A DNA stretch of 17,365 nucleotides from AE-B3B sp964543295 (GCA_964543295.1 CAZIXA010000047.1:1-17365), one strand, 5' to 3'; shown: positions 1-7,782, counted from the stretch's first letter. Notes: generated from the sequence alone by a model not told the origin. A program made the numbers and translations.

Positions 1-65
1 TCTGCCGAGGTTTACTTCATAACAATTCAGAGAAATTATTGAAATTCCTATGCCTGCACGTAGCT

Positions 66-93
66 ATTATACGGCCTATTTATACTTTGTCAA
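66..93 (-). promoter_or_regulatory. Consensus sigma-70 promoter reading out of the window
   Basis: On the minus strand TTGACA (88-93) and TATAAT (66-71) are both perfect consensus hexamers, separated by 16 nt. Transcription would begin near position 59 and leave the left edge of the window. No start codon with a Shine-Dalgarno sequence is visible in the 59 bases that follow, so the transcribed gene lies beyond the edge. A perfect match would suit a strongly expressed gene, but its identity cannot be seen here. Confidence 0.6.
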
Positions 94-124
94 CCTCTCG
101 ATTTCTCGGGCTTTGAGGCATTCC

Positions 125-152
125 TTGACTTTATGGGAAAAAAAATTAATAT
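125..152 (+). promoter_or_regulatory. Candidate sigma-70 promoter of rnfE-smpB
   Basis: TTGACT (125-130) and TAATAT (147-152) are separated by 16 nt, giving an expected start near 159 and a leader of about 40 nt before rnfE. It lies back to back with the leftward promoter at 66-93. Together they make the first 199 bases a divergent regulatory region with no visible coding sequence. Confidence 0.5.
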
Positions 153-199
153 TCTTAAGGGAAGAATTTCTAAAAAAGGAGTGAGGGAGACAAAAGTAA

Positions 200-802
200 G
201 TGAGATCTTATCAGCTTTACCGTGAATTCGCTAAGGGTTTATGGAAACAGAATCCTGTCTTTGTTCAACTTTTGGGGATGTGTCCAACCTTAGCAGTAAC
301 TAACTCCGCTATAAATGGATTTTCTATGGGGCTTGCGGTGATTTTTGTCCTGGTGTGCTCAGGTCTGATCATTTCCTCATTCAGAAAATTCATTCCTCGC
401 GAGGTGAGGATTGCTACCTTTACCATAATCATTGCCAGTTTCGTCACTATAATTGACTACTTTTTTAAAGCCAGCTACCCCTCCATAAGCAAGGCCTTAG
501 GTCCCTATGTTCCCTTAATTGTGGTAAATTGTATAATCTTGGGAAGGCAAGAGGCCTTCACCTCCAAGAATCCACCTCTTTTAGCTTTAGTCGACGCTCT
601 TGGTATGGGAGCAGGTTTTACCGGCGCTTTGATTATTCTGGGATCTATAAGGGAACTGTTGGGTTCAGGTTCCATATTTGGCTTGCAGGTTCTTGGTGGT
701 TCTTTTCGGCCCTGGGTAATTATGATTCTTCCCCCCGGTGCCTTTCTCACCCTGGGAATACTAATAGGTTTGATAAATTTACTCACCAAAAGAAGAAGTT
801 AA
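200..802 (+). CDS. rnfE: Electron transport complex subunit RnfE
   Basis: Integral membrane subunit of the Rnf complex, which couples ferredoxin:NAD+ electron transfer to ion movement across the cytoplasmic membrane. The 200-residue product has the family's usual length and about six hydrophobic segments. It carries characteristic stretches: KGLWKQNPVFV near residue 12, CPTLAVTNSAINGFSMGL (about 28-45), VPLIVVNCIILGRQEAF (about 104-120) and IMILPPGAFL near the C-terminus. The start is GTG, with GGGAG at 185-189 ten bases upstream. No other Rnf gene is present: a promoter and non-coding DNA lie upstream, and smpB begins 5 bp after the stop, where rnfA and rnfB often follow rnfE. The related NqrD/RsxE subunits are similar, but RnfE is the most likely name. 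Whether a complete complex exists in the genome cannot be told. Confidence 0.88.
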   Translation: MRSYQLYREFAKGLWKQNPVFVQLLGMCPTLAVTNSAINGFSMGLAVIFVLVCSGLIISSFRKFIPREVRIATFTIIIASFVTIIDYFFKASYPSISKALGPYVPLIVVNCIILGRQEAFTSKNPPLLALVDALGMGAGFTGALIILGSIRELLGSGSIFGLQVLGGSFRPWVIMILPPGAFLTLGILIGLINLLTKRRS

Positions 803-807
803 AAAAA

Positions 808-1260
808 ATGATTACCAACAGGAAAGCAACTCATGATTACCATATATTAGAAAGATGGGAGGCAGGAGTTGTGCTTAAAGGATCAGAAGTTAAATCCATC
901 CGGGAGGGGAAAGTAAACTTCATTGATTCTTTTGTCCGAGTAATCTCCGGAGAGCTATTTTTGCATAACCTTCATATAGCTCCCTATGCTCGCACCAACC
1001 AGCCAAATCTGGATCCCAAAAGACCCCGAAAACTCCTTATGCATCACGGCGAAATACGAAAGTTAATAGGAACTTTATCTCAGAAGGGCTTGACATTAAT
1101 TCCATTAAGTATATACTCTAAGAAAGGAAAAGTTAAAGTAGGGATAGGTTTGGCAAAAGGAAAACGATTGTACGATAAAAGACAAAAGCTCCGAGAAGTC
1201 TCGATAGAGCGAGAGATAAAACGCACATTAAAGGAACGAAAAAAATACTATCCTCATTAA
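808..1260 (+). CDS. smpB: SsrA-binding protein SmpB
   Basis: Cytoplasmic RNA-binding protein that delivers alanyl-tmRNA to stalled ribosomes in trans-translation. The product is 150 residues, normal for the family. Motifs include EAGVVLKGSEVKSIREGKV (about 18-36, in the OB-fold), HNLHIAPY (about 52-59), DPKRPRKLL (about 68-76), KGLTLIPL and the lysine-rich KGKRLYDKRQ followed by the basic tail that enters the mRNA channel. The ATG at 808 was chosen because the protein aligns from there with the family N-terminus; the frame is open upstream only because it runs out of phase through rnfE. No good Shine-Dalgarno sequence is visible and the gap to rnfE is 5 bp, so translation may be coupled. The tmRNA gene begins 11 bp after the stop. 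Confidence 0.95.
   Translation: MITNRKATHDYHILERWEAGVVLKGSEVKSIREGKVNFIDSFVRVISGELFLHNLHIAPYARTNQPNLDPKRPRKLLMHHGEIRKLIGTLSQKGLTLIPLSIYSKKGKVKVGIGLAKGKRLYDKRQKLREVSIEREIKRTLKERKKYYPH
1090..1117 (+). promoter_or_regulatory. Candidate ssrA promoter inside smpB
   Basis: TTGACA (1090-1095) and TATACT (1112-1117) are separated by 16 nt, the same spacer as at two other strong promoter candidates here. Transcription would start near 1124 and give a tmRNA precursor with a 5' leader of about 148 nt. The sequence also encodes the conserved SmpB segment GLTLIPLSIYSK, so the match could be coincidental. Confidence 0.4.
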
Positions 1261-1271
1261 AAATGAAGAAA

Positions 1272-1629
1272 GGGGGCGAAACGGTTTCGACAGAGACAGA
1301 AAAGTCGGAATGGCATAGCAAGGGTGGTCGGATACCTTGTAAATCCATCCGGCAACTAAACTTAAACGCCAATCCAGCGTTTGCTTTTAGCTACAACTAG
1401 TAGCTACGTCTCCTTACTTTTGCTCTATGGAGTAAAAGAGGCGTGAGAAAATAGAGCTAGTTTTGTTTCCAGGCAGATGGGAAACAAAGCGAATACTCGA
1501 GAGCTGCTAGTCTTTCCTTCATCCCGTCTACAGGAGGGAGGAAAGATGAATTCAAAATGTAGACTAAATATGTAGATGTTCCGATGGTTTTGTCTCTGGA
1601 CGAGGGTTCGATTCCCTCCGCCTCCACCA
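1272..1629 (+). ncRNA. ssrA: tmRNA (SsrA), trans-translation RNA
   Basis: Combined tRNA/mRNA that rescues stalled ribosomes and tags nascent chains. The acceptor stem pairs GGGGGCG (1272-1278) with CGCCTCC (1619-1625), followed by A and an encoded CCA (1627-1629). The T-arm is GAGGG-TTCGATT-CCCTC (1602-1618). The long H2 stem pairs 1291-1310 with 1579-1598. Pseudoknot 1 is visible: CAAGG (1319-1323) with CCTTG (1335-1339), and GGAT with ATCC downstream. The likely resume codon is GCC at 1368, after CTTAAAC. The tag then reads ANPAFAFSYN and ends at tandem UAG stops (1398-1403), within hairpin TAGCTAC/GTAGCTA (1388-1394, 1400-1406). That tag lacks the usual ALAA-like ending. The 358 nt length is normal for a one-piece tmRNA. 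Confidence 0.95.
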
Positions 1630-1894
1630 GATACCTTCCTCTAATCAAAAAGTGGGTACTATTTTTCTAAATTCTGCTTACTACTCTCTTTTCCATTGGG
1701 AAAAAATGCGCCTTAGAATGCGTAAAATAAAGATAGCATCATGGGGGACTAGTACTTTCCTATATCTATCAAGGTGGTTTTTAAGATAGCAGGCCAAAGT
1801 TTAGTCCACAAGAACTTATCTGATTTGCTGTTCAAAATCTAAACCCCGACCTTATCGGCTATTTCCTACAGGTTTTTAATCGAGGATTCATAGG
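1630..1894. other. Intergenic spacer between ssrA and dapB
   Basis: I see no gene in these 265 bases. A weak terminator candidate follows ssrA: TACC (1632-1635) can pair with GGTA (1655-1658) before ATTTTT, but four base pairs with a long loop is poor. A small hairpin, CCGA-CCTTA-TCGG (about 1846-1858), lies before dapB. No convincing sigma-70 promoter for the dapB operon was found, although one is expected here. GAGG at 1882-1885 is the dapB ribosome binding site. Confidence 0.4.
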
Positions 1895-2689
1895 ATGCTA
1901 AATATTATTGTTTGCGGTGCTCTGGGAAGAATGGGTAAGGAGATTACCCTTAAAGTCCGTCAGGCAAAGGGGATGAAATTAATTGGAGCAATAGAGGCTC
2001 GTCATCATGCTTCTTTAGACAAAGAAATCGAAAAGGGAATCAAAGTTATGCCTGACCTAGAAGAAGCAATAAGACCAGATACTGTAATAATTGACTTTAC
2101 TACCCCCCAGGCAACACTTGAACATCTTGAGGTCGCTAAAAGCAAAAGGGTTCCCATGGTCATAGGCACTACCGGGTTCAGAGGAGAACAATATGAGAAA
2201 ATAAAAGAAGCTTCCCGCAGTATCCCTCTGATTCTTTCCCCAAATATGAGTGTGGGTATTAACCTCTTTTACAAAATAGTAGAAGAGACAGCCAGCGTTC
2301 TGGGAGAAGATTTTGATGCAGAAATTATAGAAATTCACCACCGAAATAAGGCCGATGCACCCAGCGGCACAGCAAGAAAAATTGCTCAAATCATAGCCAA
2401 AATAAAAGACACAGATCTAGCTAAGGTAGGGGTGTACGGAAGAAAGGGAGTAAGAGAAATAAGAAGGCTGGATGAGATTGGTATCCATGCTGTAAGAGGA
2501 GGAAGTGTAGTCGGGGACCACATGGTTCTCTTTGCCGGACCTGGAGAACGACTGGAAATCATTCACCGAGCCGAATCTAGAGCCATCTTTGCCCGGGGAG
2601 CTATCCTGGCAGCAAAGTTTATCATAGACAAAGAAAAGGGGCTCTATGACCTTCAGGACGTGTTAGGATTAAAAAAAGGAAGACTATGA
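1895..2689 (+). CDS. dapB: 4-hydroxy-tetrahydrodipicolinate reductase DapB
   Basis: Cytoplasmic enzyme that reduces 4-hydroxy-tetrahydrodipicolinate to tetrahydrodipicolinate with NAD(P)H, on the way to diaminopimelate and lysine. The 264-residue length is typical. The N-terminal Rossmann fold shows GALGRMG (8-14), then DFTTP (67-71) and GTTGF (91-95). The active-site stretch EIHHRNKADAPSGTA (146-160) contains the expected catalytic His148 and Lys152 and the substrate-binding DAPSGTA loop. The ATG start has GAGG nine bases upstream. It is the first gene of the operon. Its TGA overlaps the dapL ATG by four bases (ATGA), which suggests translational coupling to the enzyme that uses its product. 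Confidence 0.97.
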   Translation: MLNIIVCGALGRMGKEITLKVRQAKGMKLIGAIEARHHASLDKEIEKGIKVMPDLEEAIRPDTVIIDFTTPQATLEHLEVAKSKRVPMVIGTTGFRGEQYEKIKEASRSIPLILSPNMSVGINLFYKIVEETASVLGEDFDAEIIEIHHRNKADAPSGTARKIAQIIAKIKDTDLAKVGVYGRKGVREIRRLDEIGIHAVRGGSVVGDHMVLFAGPGERLEIIHRAESRAIFARGAILAAKFIIDKEKGLYDLQDVLGLKKGRL

Positions 2690-3894
2690 AAATAGAGAAA
2701 GCGAAAAGGCTAACTAAACTTCCACCCTATTTATTTGCCAAGTTAAATAAAATGAAATCTCGCCTGAGGGAAGAAAGAAAGGATCTTATCGACCTAGGAG
2801 TGGGAGATCCTGACCTTCCTACTCCTTCTCCTATTATCAAGAGATTATCCCAGGCTGCTGAGAATTCCCGGAATCATCGTTATCCTTCTTACCAGGGTCT
2901 TCTTTCCTTTCGCCGGGCGGTCTCTCAATGGTACCAGAGAAGGTTTGGGGTTAGACTTGATCCAGAGAAAGAAGTCCTTACCCTTATCGGTTCCAAAGAA
3001 GGGATAGCTCATATATCTTTAGCCTTGATTAATCCCGGAGATATTGCTTTGGTACCTAATCCAGCTTATCCTGTCTACGGGGCAGGTGTTATATTTGCTG
3101 GAGGAAAATCCTACCTCCTGCCTCTCCGGGAGGAAAATCACTTCTTACCCTGTCTAGAAAAAATAGACAAGAAAGTAGCCCAGAGAGCAAAGATTCTATT
3201 CATCAACTATCCTAATAACCCCACGGGAGCAGTAACAACCAAGGATTTCTTTCAGAGTATAGTAGATTTTGCTAAAGAGTTTAATATAGTTGTCTGCCAT
3301 GATCTTGCTTATTCAGAAATCTCTTTTGACGGATACTCACCCCCCAGCATTATGGAAATAAAAAGGGCTAAAGAAGTAGCCATAGAGTTTCATTCTCTAT
3401 CAAAAACTTTTAACATGACGGGCTGGCGCATCGGGTTTGCCGTGGGAAACAGAGCCATAATTGAGACTCTGAATGAGGTAAAAACCAATATAGATTCAGG
3501 CGTTTTCCAGGCTGTCCAGGAAGCAGGCATAGAGGCTTTGAGAATGAACGAGTATGCCGTGAAAAAGACACAAGAGATTTACCAGAGAAGAAGAAATATC
3601 TTGATTGAAGGGCTGGCCAGAATAAATTGGCAGATTCAACTACCCAAAGCTACCTTTTATCTCTGGTTAAAGATCCCTTCAAGATTTTCTTCCTTAGAAT
3701 TTGCTGAGCTCCTCATGGAGAGGTGTGGAGTGATAGTTACTCCCGGCATTGGCTTTGGCTCCTGCGGAGAGGGCTATATTAGGATAGCCTTGACAGTAAG
3801 TGAAGAGAGGCTAGAGGAGGCAGTAAAAAGAATTATAGCTGATAATTTGATAAGCAGAGAGTTTCTAAATGCCAAGATTAAGTGTAAATATTGA
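2686..3894 (+). CDS. dapL: LL-diaminopimelate aminotransferase (DapL-type)
   Basis: PLP-dependent class I/II aminotransferase, 402 residues. It is inferred to convert tetrahydrodipicolinate directly to LL-diaminopimelate with glutamate, bypassing the acylated intermediates. The N-terminal DLGVGDPDLPTPSP (36-49), RYPSYQG (65-71), INYPNNPTGA (173-182), CHDLAYSEI (204-212) and HSLSKTFNMTGWRIGF (236-251) match the archaeal/bacterial DapL2 subtype as I remember it. Lys240 should form the Schiff base, Asp206 contact the pyridine nitrogen and Arg366 bind the carboxylate. Adjacency to dapB supports the assignment over a general aspartate or alanine aminotransferase. AAAGGAAG lies just before the ATG. 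The last 26 bases overlap pdxJ. Confidence 0.87.
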   Translation: MKIEKAKRLTKLPPYLFAKLNKMKSRLREERKDLIDLGVGDPDLPTPSPIIKRLSQAAENSRNHRYPSYQGLLSFRRAVSQWYQRRFGVRLDPEKEVLTLIGSKEGIAHISLALINPGDIALVPNPAYPVYGAGVIFAGGKSYLLPLREENHFLPCLEKIDKKVAQRAKILFINYPNNPTGAVTTKDFFQSIVDFAKEFNIVVCHDLAYSEISFDGYSPPSIMEIKRAKEVAIEFHSLSKTFNMTGWRIGFAVGNRAIIETLNEVKTNIDSGVFQAVQEAGIEALRMNEYAVKKTQEIYQRRRNILIEGLARINWQIQLPKATFYLWLKIPSRFSSLEFAELLMERCGVIVTPGIGFGSCGEGYIRIALTVSEERLEEAVKRIIADNLISREFLNAKIKCKY

Positions 3895-4585
3895 CCATGT
3901 AGCTACTTTGCGTGAGGCCAGGAAAGTCAAAGAACCAGATCCAGCCGCTGCCGCACTTTTAGCAGAGCTAGGCGGAGCAGAAGGAATAACCATTCATCTA
4001 AGAAGAGATAGAAGGCATATCCAGCCGCGTGACTTGGATCTTTTGCGGATGATGATACACACTAAATTGAATCTCGAGATGGGAACTAGCGAGGAGATAG
4101 TGAAAATTGCCTTGAAAACAAAGCCCGATCTGGCTACTTTGGTTCCAGAAAAAGAGACCGAGATAACTACCGAGGGAGGACTAGATCTTTCCAAAGAAAA
4201 CCCCAGGTTAAAAGAAGTGATTTCCCTCCTTCACCAAATGGAAATCCCGGTTTCTCTCTTCATAAATCCAACTCCAAACAGTGTAAGAAAAGCACACAAA
4301 TTGGGAGCAAATGTAGTGGAGCTCCATACCGGCCCTTATGCCGAAGCAACTAGTTTCCTCGATTCAGCCACCGAACTGGAGAGAATTGCCGGGGCCGCCG
4401 CCCTGGCCAAAAAACTCGATCTGGAAGTGCATGCCGGACACGGTTTAAACTACCAGAACGCAAGAAAAATTTGCCTTATAGAAGAGATAGAGGAGGTTAG
4501 TATAGGCCACTCTATCGTTGCCCGGGCGTGTCTGGTCGGAATGAAGGAAGCGGTAAGGGAGATGGTAAGATTAGTTGGTCGGTAA
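3869..4585 (+). CDS. pdxJ: Pyridoxine 5'-phosphate synthase PdxJ
   Basis: Condenses 1-deoxyxylulose 5-phosphate with 3-amino-2-oxopropyl phosphate to pyridoxine 5'-phosphate, in the DXP-dependent vitamin B6 route. The 238-residue TIM barrel has the family N-terminus LSVNIDHVATLREAR (4-18), NLEMGTSEE with the likely catalytic Glu70, LFINPTPNSVRKAHKLGA, ELHTGPYAE and the active-site VHAGHGLNY. One position is odd: the usual HLREDRRHI reads HLRRDRRHI (43-51), with Arg46 in place of the conserved Glu. The start overlaps dapL by 26 bases, with a weak GAGAG upstream; the ATG is fixed by alignment to the family N-terminus. The PLP made here is the cofactor of the preceding DapL. Confidence 0.96.
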   Translation: MPRLSVNIDHVATLREARKVKEPDPAAAALLAELGGAEGITIHLRRDRRHIQPRDLDLLRMMIHTKLNLEMGTSEEIVKIALKTKPDLATLVPEKETEITTEGGLDLSKENPRLKEVISLLHQMEIPVSLFINPTPNSVRKAHKLGANVVELHTGPYAEATSFLDSATELERIAGAAALAKKLDLEVHAGHGLNYQNARKICLIEEIEEVSIGHSIVARACLVGMKEAVREMVRLVGR

Positions 4586-4593
4586 GGGCCTTT

Positions 4594-4971
4594 ATGATTA
4601 GAGCAATAGGAATAGACATTATTAAAATAGAGAGATTAAAAAAAGCTTTGCAGAGATGGGGAACTCGACTCGAGCGAAAGGTCTTTACCTCTGAAGAGAT
4701 TAATGCAAGTTGCGGGAAAACAAGACTCACTTATCTAGCAGGAAGATTTGCTGCCAAAGAAGCTGTATTCAAATCTCTGGGAACTGGTGGATATTGGCAA
4801 GATATTGAGGTTTTAGCAGAGAAAAACAATAAGCCCTACGTTGTGCTCCAAAAGAAGATGAAAAGAATTGCTAACCGCAAAGGAGTGAAAAAGATTTTGA
4901 TTAGTCTATCGCATGATAATGATTATGCTATAGCTCAAGCTATAGCAATTGGAGAGGAAAAGAATCAATGA
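4594..4971 (+). CDS. acpS: Holo-[acyl-carrier-protein] synthase AcpS
   Basis: Transfers 4'-phosphopantetheine from CoA to the serine of acyl carrier protein, which activates fatty acid synthesis. The ATG at 4594 gives 125 residues beginning MIRAIGIDIIKIERL, the normal N-terminus. An in-frame ATG at 4528 lies inside pdxJ and would add 22 unrelated residues, so it is rejected. AAGGG (4584-4588) is about five bases upstream. The Mg-binding Asp8 lies in GIDIIKIERL, and FAAKEAVFKSLGTG carries the conserved KEA. It starts 8 bp after pdxJ, and its stop overlaps the nnr start as ATGA. The acpS-nnr neighbourhood is common in bacteria. Confidence 0.95.
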   Translation: MIRAIGIDIIKIERLKKALQRWGTRLERKVFTSEEINASCGKTRLTYLAGRFAAKEAVFKSLGTGGYWQDIEVLAEKNNKPYVVLQKKMKRIANRKGVKKILISLSHDNDYAIAQAIAIGEEKNQ

Positions 4972-6527
4972 TGAAGGTGGTTACCTCACAAGAAATGAAA
5001 AGGTTAGACGAACTTACCATAAAGACGATAGGAATACCTAGTATAGTGCTTATGGAAAATGCTGGTATCAAGGTAGTAGAAGTGATAGAAAAAGAATACT
5101 CGCCACTTCCTGGAAAGTCAGTCTATATTGTCTGTGGGCCCGGTAACAACGGAGGAGACGGAATGGTAGCAGCCAGGCACCTTTTTAACCGAAGAGTGAG
5201 AGTAAAAGTGTTCCTTTTGGCCAAGAAAAACCGAATCAAAGGAGATGCGGCTACCAATCTATCCATAGCTGAGAAATTGCGGATAGGGGTAAAGGAAATT
5301 AACTCTGCTCAGGACCTAAAGCTCTTGCGCCAGGAACTCCCCCATGCTGACATAATTGTAGACGCCATTCTGGGAACCGGTTCCACTCTTCCCCTTAGAG
5401 GATTAATGAGAGAAGCCGTTGGCTTAATCAACCAGTGCTCAAGCTATACTACGGCCGTAGATCTTCCTACCGGCTTACACGCTGACACGGGTGAGGTACC
5501 GGGAGAGGCTATTAAGGCAAATGTTACGGTGACCTTTGCCTGCCCCAAAAGGGGGCTATATCTTTATCCGGGAATGAACTATACGGGAAAAATAGAAGTG
5601 GCGGATATAGGAATTCCTTCGTTTCTAGACGAGGGAAGGATCAAATGTAATCTTCTTACCTCCTCTGATATCCAAAAAGATTTATTCTACAGAAAACCCT
5701 CTTCTCACAAGGGAAATTTTGGCCACCTTCTGATAATTGCTGGATCGCCCGGCATGACAGGAGCAGCTGCCTTAACAGCTCTTTCTGCTCTGAGAATAGG
5801 GGCAGGGCTGGTAACATTAGGAATTCCAGAAAGTTTAAATTCAATCTTAGAAATCAAACTGACTGAAGTGATGACTCTGCCTCTTCCCGAGACCTCACAA
5901 AAGACTTTGTCTTCCGAGGCATTCGGAAAAATTGAGGAATTTAGTGGTAGATGTAGGGCAATAGCTTTAGGTCCGGGTATCTCGGTAAAAGGAGAGACTA
6001 AAAAACTGGTGAAAATGATTATGAGAGGGTTAAACATTCCTCTGGTTCTTGATGCAGATGGGATAAACAACCTTGTGGGTGAAATTTCTCTACTCCAAAA
6101 ATATAGAGCCCCTTTAATCATTACCCCTCATCCAGGGGAGATGAGCAGACTTTTAGAAATTGAGGTAGAAGAGGTTCAAAAGGATAGAATTGAATCTACT
6201 GTGGCTCTGGCTAGAGTGGCCGGAGCCATTGCCGTACTAAAAGGGGCTGGAACCATAATAGCTGACAAAGAAGGTAACATCTGGATCAACTCCACTGGCA
6301 ATCCAGGAATGGCTAGTGGAGGAACCGGGGATGTTCTCACTGGTACCATTGCTGGTCTATTAGTACAGGGGTTCTCGCCTTTGTTAGCGGTCCAGATTGG
6401 GGTATATCTTCATGGACTCGCCGGAGACCTTGCTGCTCAAAAAAGGGGAGAAACAAGCCTCATAGCTGGGGATGTCTTAGAGAATCTCCCTGATGCCATA
6501 AGGAGGGTGAAAAGTGAATATTGCTGA
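4968..6527 (+). CDS. nnr: Bifunctional NAD(P)H-hydrate epimerase/dehydratase
   Basis: Repairs hydrated NAD(P)H: the N-terminal YjeF_N domain interconverts R- and S-hydrates, and the C-terminal kinase-like domain dehydrates the S form with ADP. The product is 519 residues, the full fused length. The epimerase domain (about 1-215) has LMENAG (28-33) and VCGPGNNGGDGMVAARHL (55-72). The dehydratase domain (about 235-510) has KGNFGHLLIIAGSPGMTGAA, ITPHPGEMSRLL and the nucleotide site NPGMASGGTGDVLTG near residue 445. Two adjacent ATGs are possible starts (4968, 4971); GGAGAGG lies about nine bases upstream. The C-terminus overlaps rho by 14 bases. Confidence 0.96.
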   Translation: MMKVVTSQEMKRLDELTIKTIGIPSIVLMENAGIKVVEVIEKEYSPLPGKSVYIVCGPGNNGGDGMVAARHLFNRRVRVKVFLLAKKNRIKGDAATNLSIAEKLRIGVKEINSAQDLKLLRQELPHADIIVDAILGTGSTLPLRGLMREAVGLINQCSSYTTAVDLPTGLHADTGEVPGEAIKANVTVTFACPKRGLYLYPGMNYTGKIEVADIGIPSFLDEGRIKCNLLTSSDIQKDLFYRKPSSHKGNFGHLLIIAGSPGMTGAAALTALSALRIGAGLVTLGIPESLNSILEIKLTEVMTLPLPETSQKTLSSEAFGKIEEFSGRCRAIALGPGISVKGETKKLVKMIMRGLNIPLVLDADGINNLVGEISLLQKYRAPLIITPHPGEMSRLLEIEVEEVQKDRIESTVALARVAGAIAVLKGAGTIIADKEGNIWINSTGNPGMASGGTGDVLTGTIAGLLVQGFSPLLAVQIGVYLHGLAGDLAAQKRGETSLIAGDVLENLPDAIRRVKSEYC

Positions 6528-7773
6528 GCTACAAAAGAAAAATATTGCTGAGCTACATCAGATGGCAGAAGAGAGGAAGATTGAGAACTATCGCTATCTG
6601 AAAAAACAGGATCTCATATTTAAGATAATACAGAATGAGATTGATCGCGAAAAAGTAGCTTACGGATGCGGGGTCTTAGATATTCTTGCCGAGGGATACG
6701 GATTCTTGAGATCAAATTATGTCTCTGGGCCGGATGATATATATGTTTCCCCCTCACAAATTAAAAGATTTGACCTACGTGAAGGAGACACGGTAAGTGG
6801 CCAGATTAGACCACCCAAGGAGGGTGAAAATTACTTTGCCTTGTTAAAGGTAGAGTCGGTAAACGGAAAGGATCCTGAAGAGGCAAGAAAAAGAACTATC
6901 TTTGAAAACCTAACTCCTCTTTACCCTCAAGAACGCATCACCCTGGAAAATGCTGCTGGGGACATTTCTCCTCGTTTGATCGACCTTATTGCACCCTTAG
7001 GGAAGGGACAGAGAGGTCTCATTGTTGCACCTCCCAAGACGGGAAAAACTATGTTACTGCAAAAAATCGCTAACAGCATTACCACCAATTATCCAGAGAT
7101 AGAACTTATAGTCCTTTTGATTGATGAACGACCGGAAGAGGTCACCGATATGCAACGATCCGTGGCTGGAGAAGTCGCTTTTTCCACCTTTGACGAGCCT
7201 CCAAAGCACCATATCCGAGTAGCAGAATTAGTTATCCAAAAGGTCAAAAGGTTAGTAGAGCAAAAATACGATGTAGTAATTCTCTTGGACAGTGTTACCA
7301 GATTAGCTCGAGCCTATAACTTAGTTGTCCCCACTTCTGGTAAAGTTCTTTCAGGGGGAATAGATGCTAATACTTTACATTATCCCAAAAGATTCTTCGG
7401 GGCGGCTCGGAAGGTAGAAGAAGGCGGAAGTTTAACTATTTTAGCTACTGCTCTGGTAGAAACAGGAAGTAAAATGGACGAGGTTATCTTTGAGGAATTT
7501 AAGGGGACAGGCAACATGGAACTACGGCTAACCAGGGAATTAGCTGAGCGGAGAATCTTTCCTTCTATTGATATTAACCGCTCGGGTACGAGAAAGGAAG
7601 AACTATTGCTGAGTGAAAAGGAACTTAAGATGATATGGATCCTCCGAGATTATCTTAATCGACAGAACCTTAAAGAGCCCATTGAGGCGCTAATAGAAGT
7701 GATGAAAAAAACCGAGAACAATCAACGATTTCTGGAGGTCATTTCTCATCTAGAAACAAACTCCAAAGGCTAG
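6514..7773 (+). CDS. rho: Transcription termination factor Rho
   Basis: Hexameric RNA-dependent ATPase that terminates transcription. At 419 residues it matches the E. coli protein in length. Domains in order: Rho_N helical region (about 1-45), cold-shock-type primary RNA site with GYGFLRSNYVSGPDDIYVSP (about 66-85), and a RecA-like ATPase with Walker A APPKTGKT near 172-179, LIDERPEEVTDMQRSV, Walker B VVILLDSVTRLARAYN, the Q-loop SGKVLSGGIDANTLH and the R-loop segment FEEFKGTGNMEL. All core motifs are intact. The start is GTG with a strong AGGAGGG (6500-6506) upstream, overlapping the end of nnr. A 17-base direct repeat (6517-6533, 6541-6557) gives a short NIAEL duplication at the N-terminus. 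Confidence 0.98.
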   Translation: MNIAELQKKNIAELHQMAEERKIENYRYLKKQDLIFKIIQNEIDREKVAYGCGVLDILAEGYGFLRSNYVSGPDDIYVSPSQIKRFDLREGDTVSGQIRPPKEGENYFALLKVESVNGKDPEEARKRTIFENLTPLYPQERITLENAAGDISPRLIDLIAPLGKGQRGLIVAPPKTGKTMLLQKIANSITTNYPEIELIVLLIDERPEEVTDMQRSVAGEVAFSTFDEPPKHHIRVAELVIQKVKRLVEQKYDVVILLDSVTRLARAYNLVVPTSGKVLSGGIDANTLHYPKRFFGAARKVEEGGSLTILATALVETGSKMDEVIFEEFKGTGNMELRLTRELAERRIFPSIDINRSGTRKEELLLSEKELKMIWILRDYLNRQNLKEPIEALIEVMKKTENNQRFLEVISHLETNSKG

Positions 7774-7782
7774 GAGAATATC

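Noticed and set aside
529..807. N-terminal extension of smpB
   Set aside because: The frame is open only by chance through rnfE. SmpB homology begins at the ATG at 808.
1457..1648. Minus-strand 63-codon frame reading VEAEGIEPSSRDKTIG
   Set aside because: It is antisense to the 3' part of the tmRNA, and its sequence follows from the conserved tRNA-like end. It is not a gene.
6517..6557. 17-base direct repeat at the start of rho as a regulatory or recombination site
   Set aside because: It encodes a normal Rho N-terminus of expected length; the NIAEL duplication resembles the natural helical pattern of the domain.
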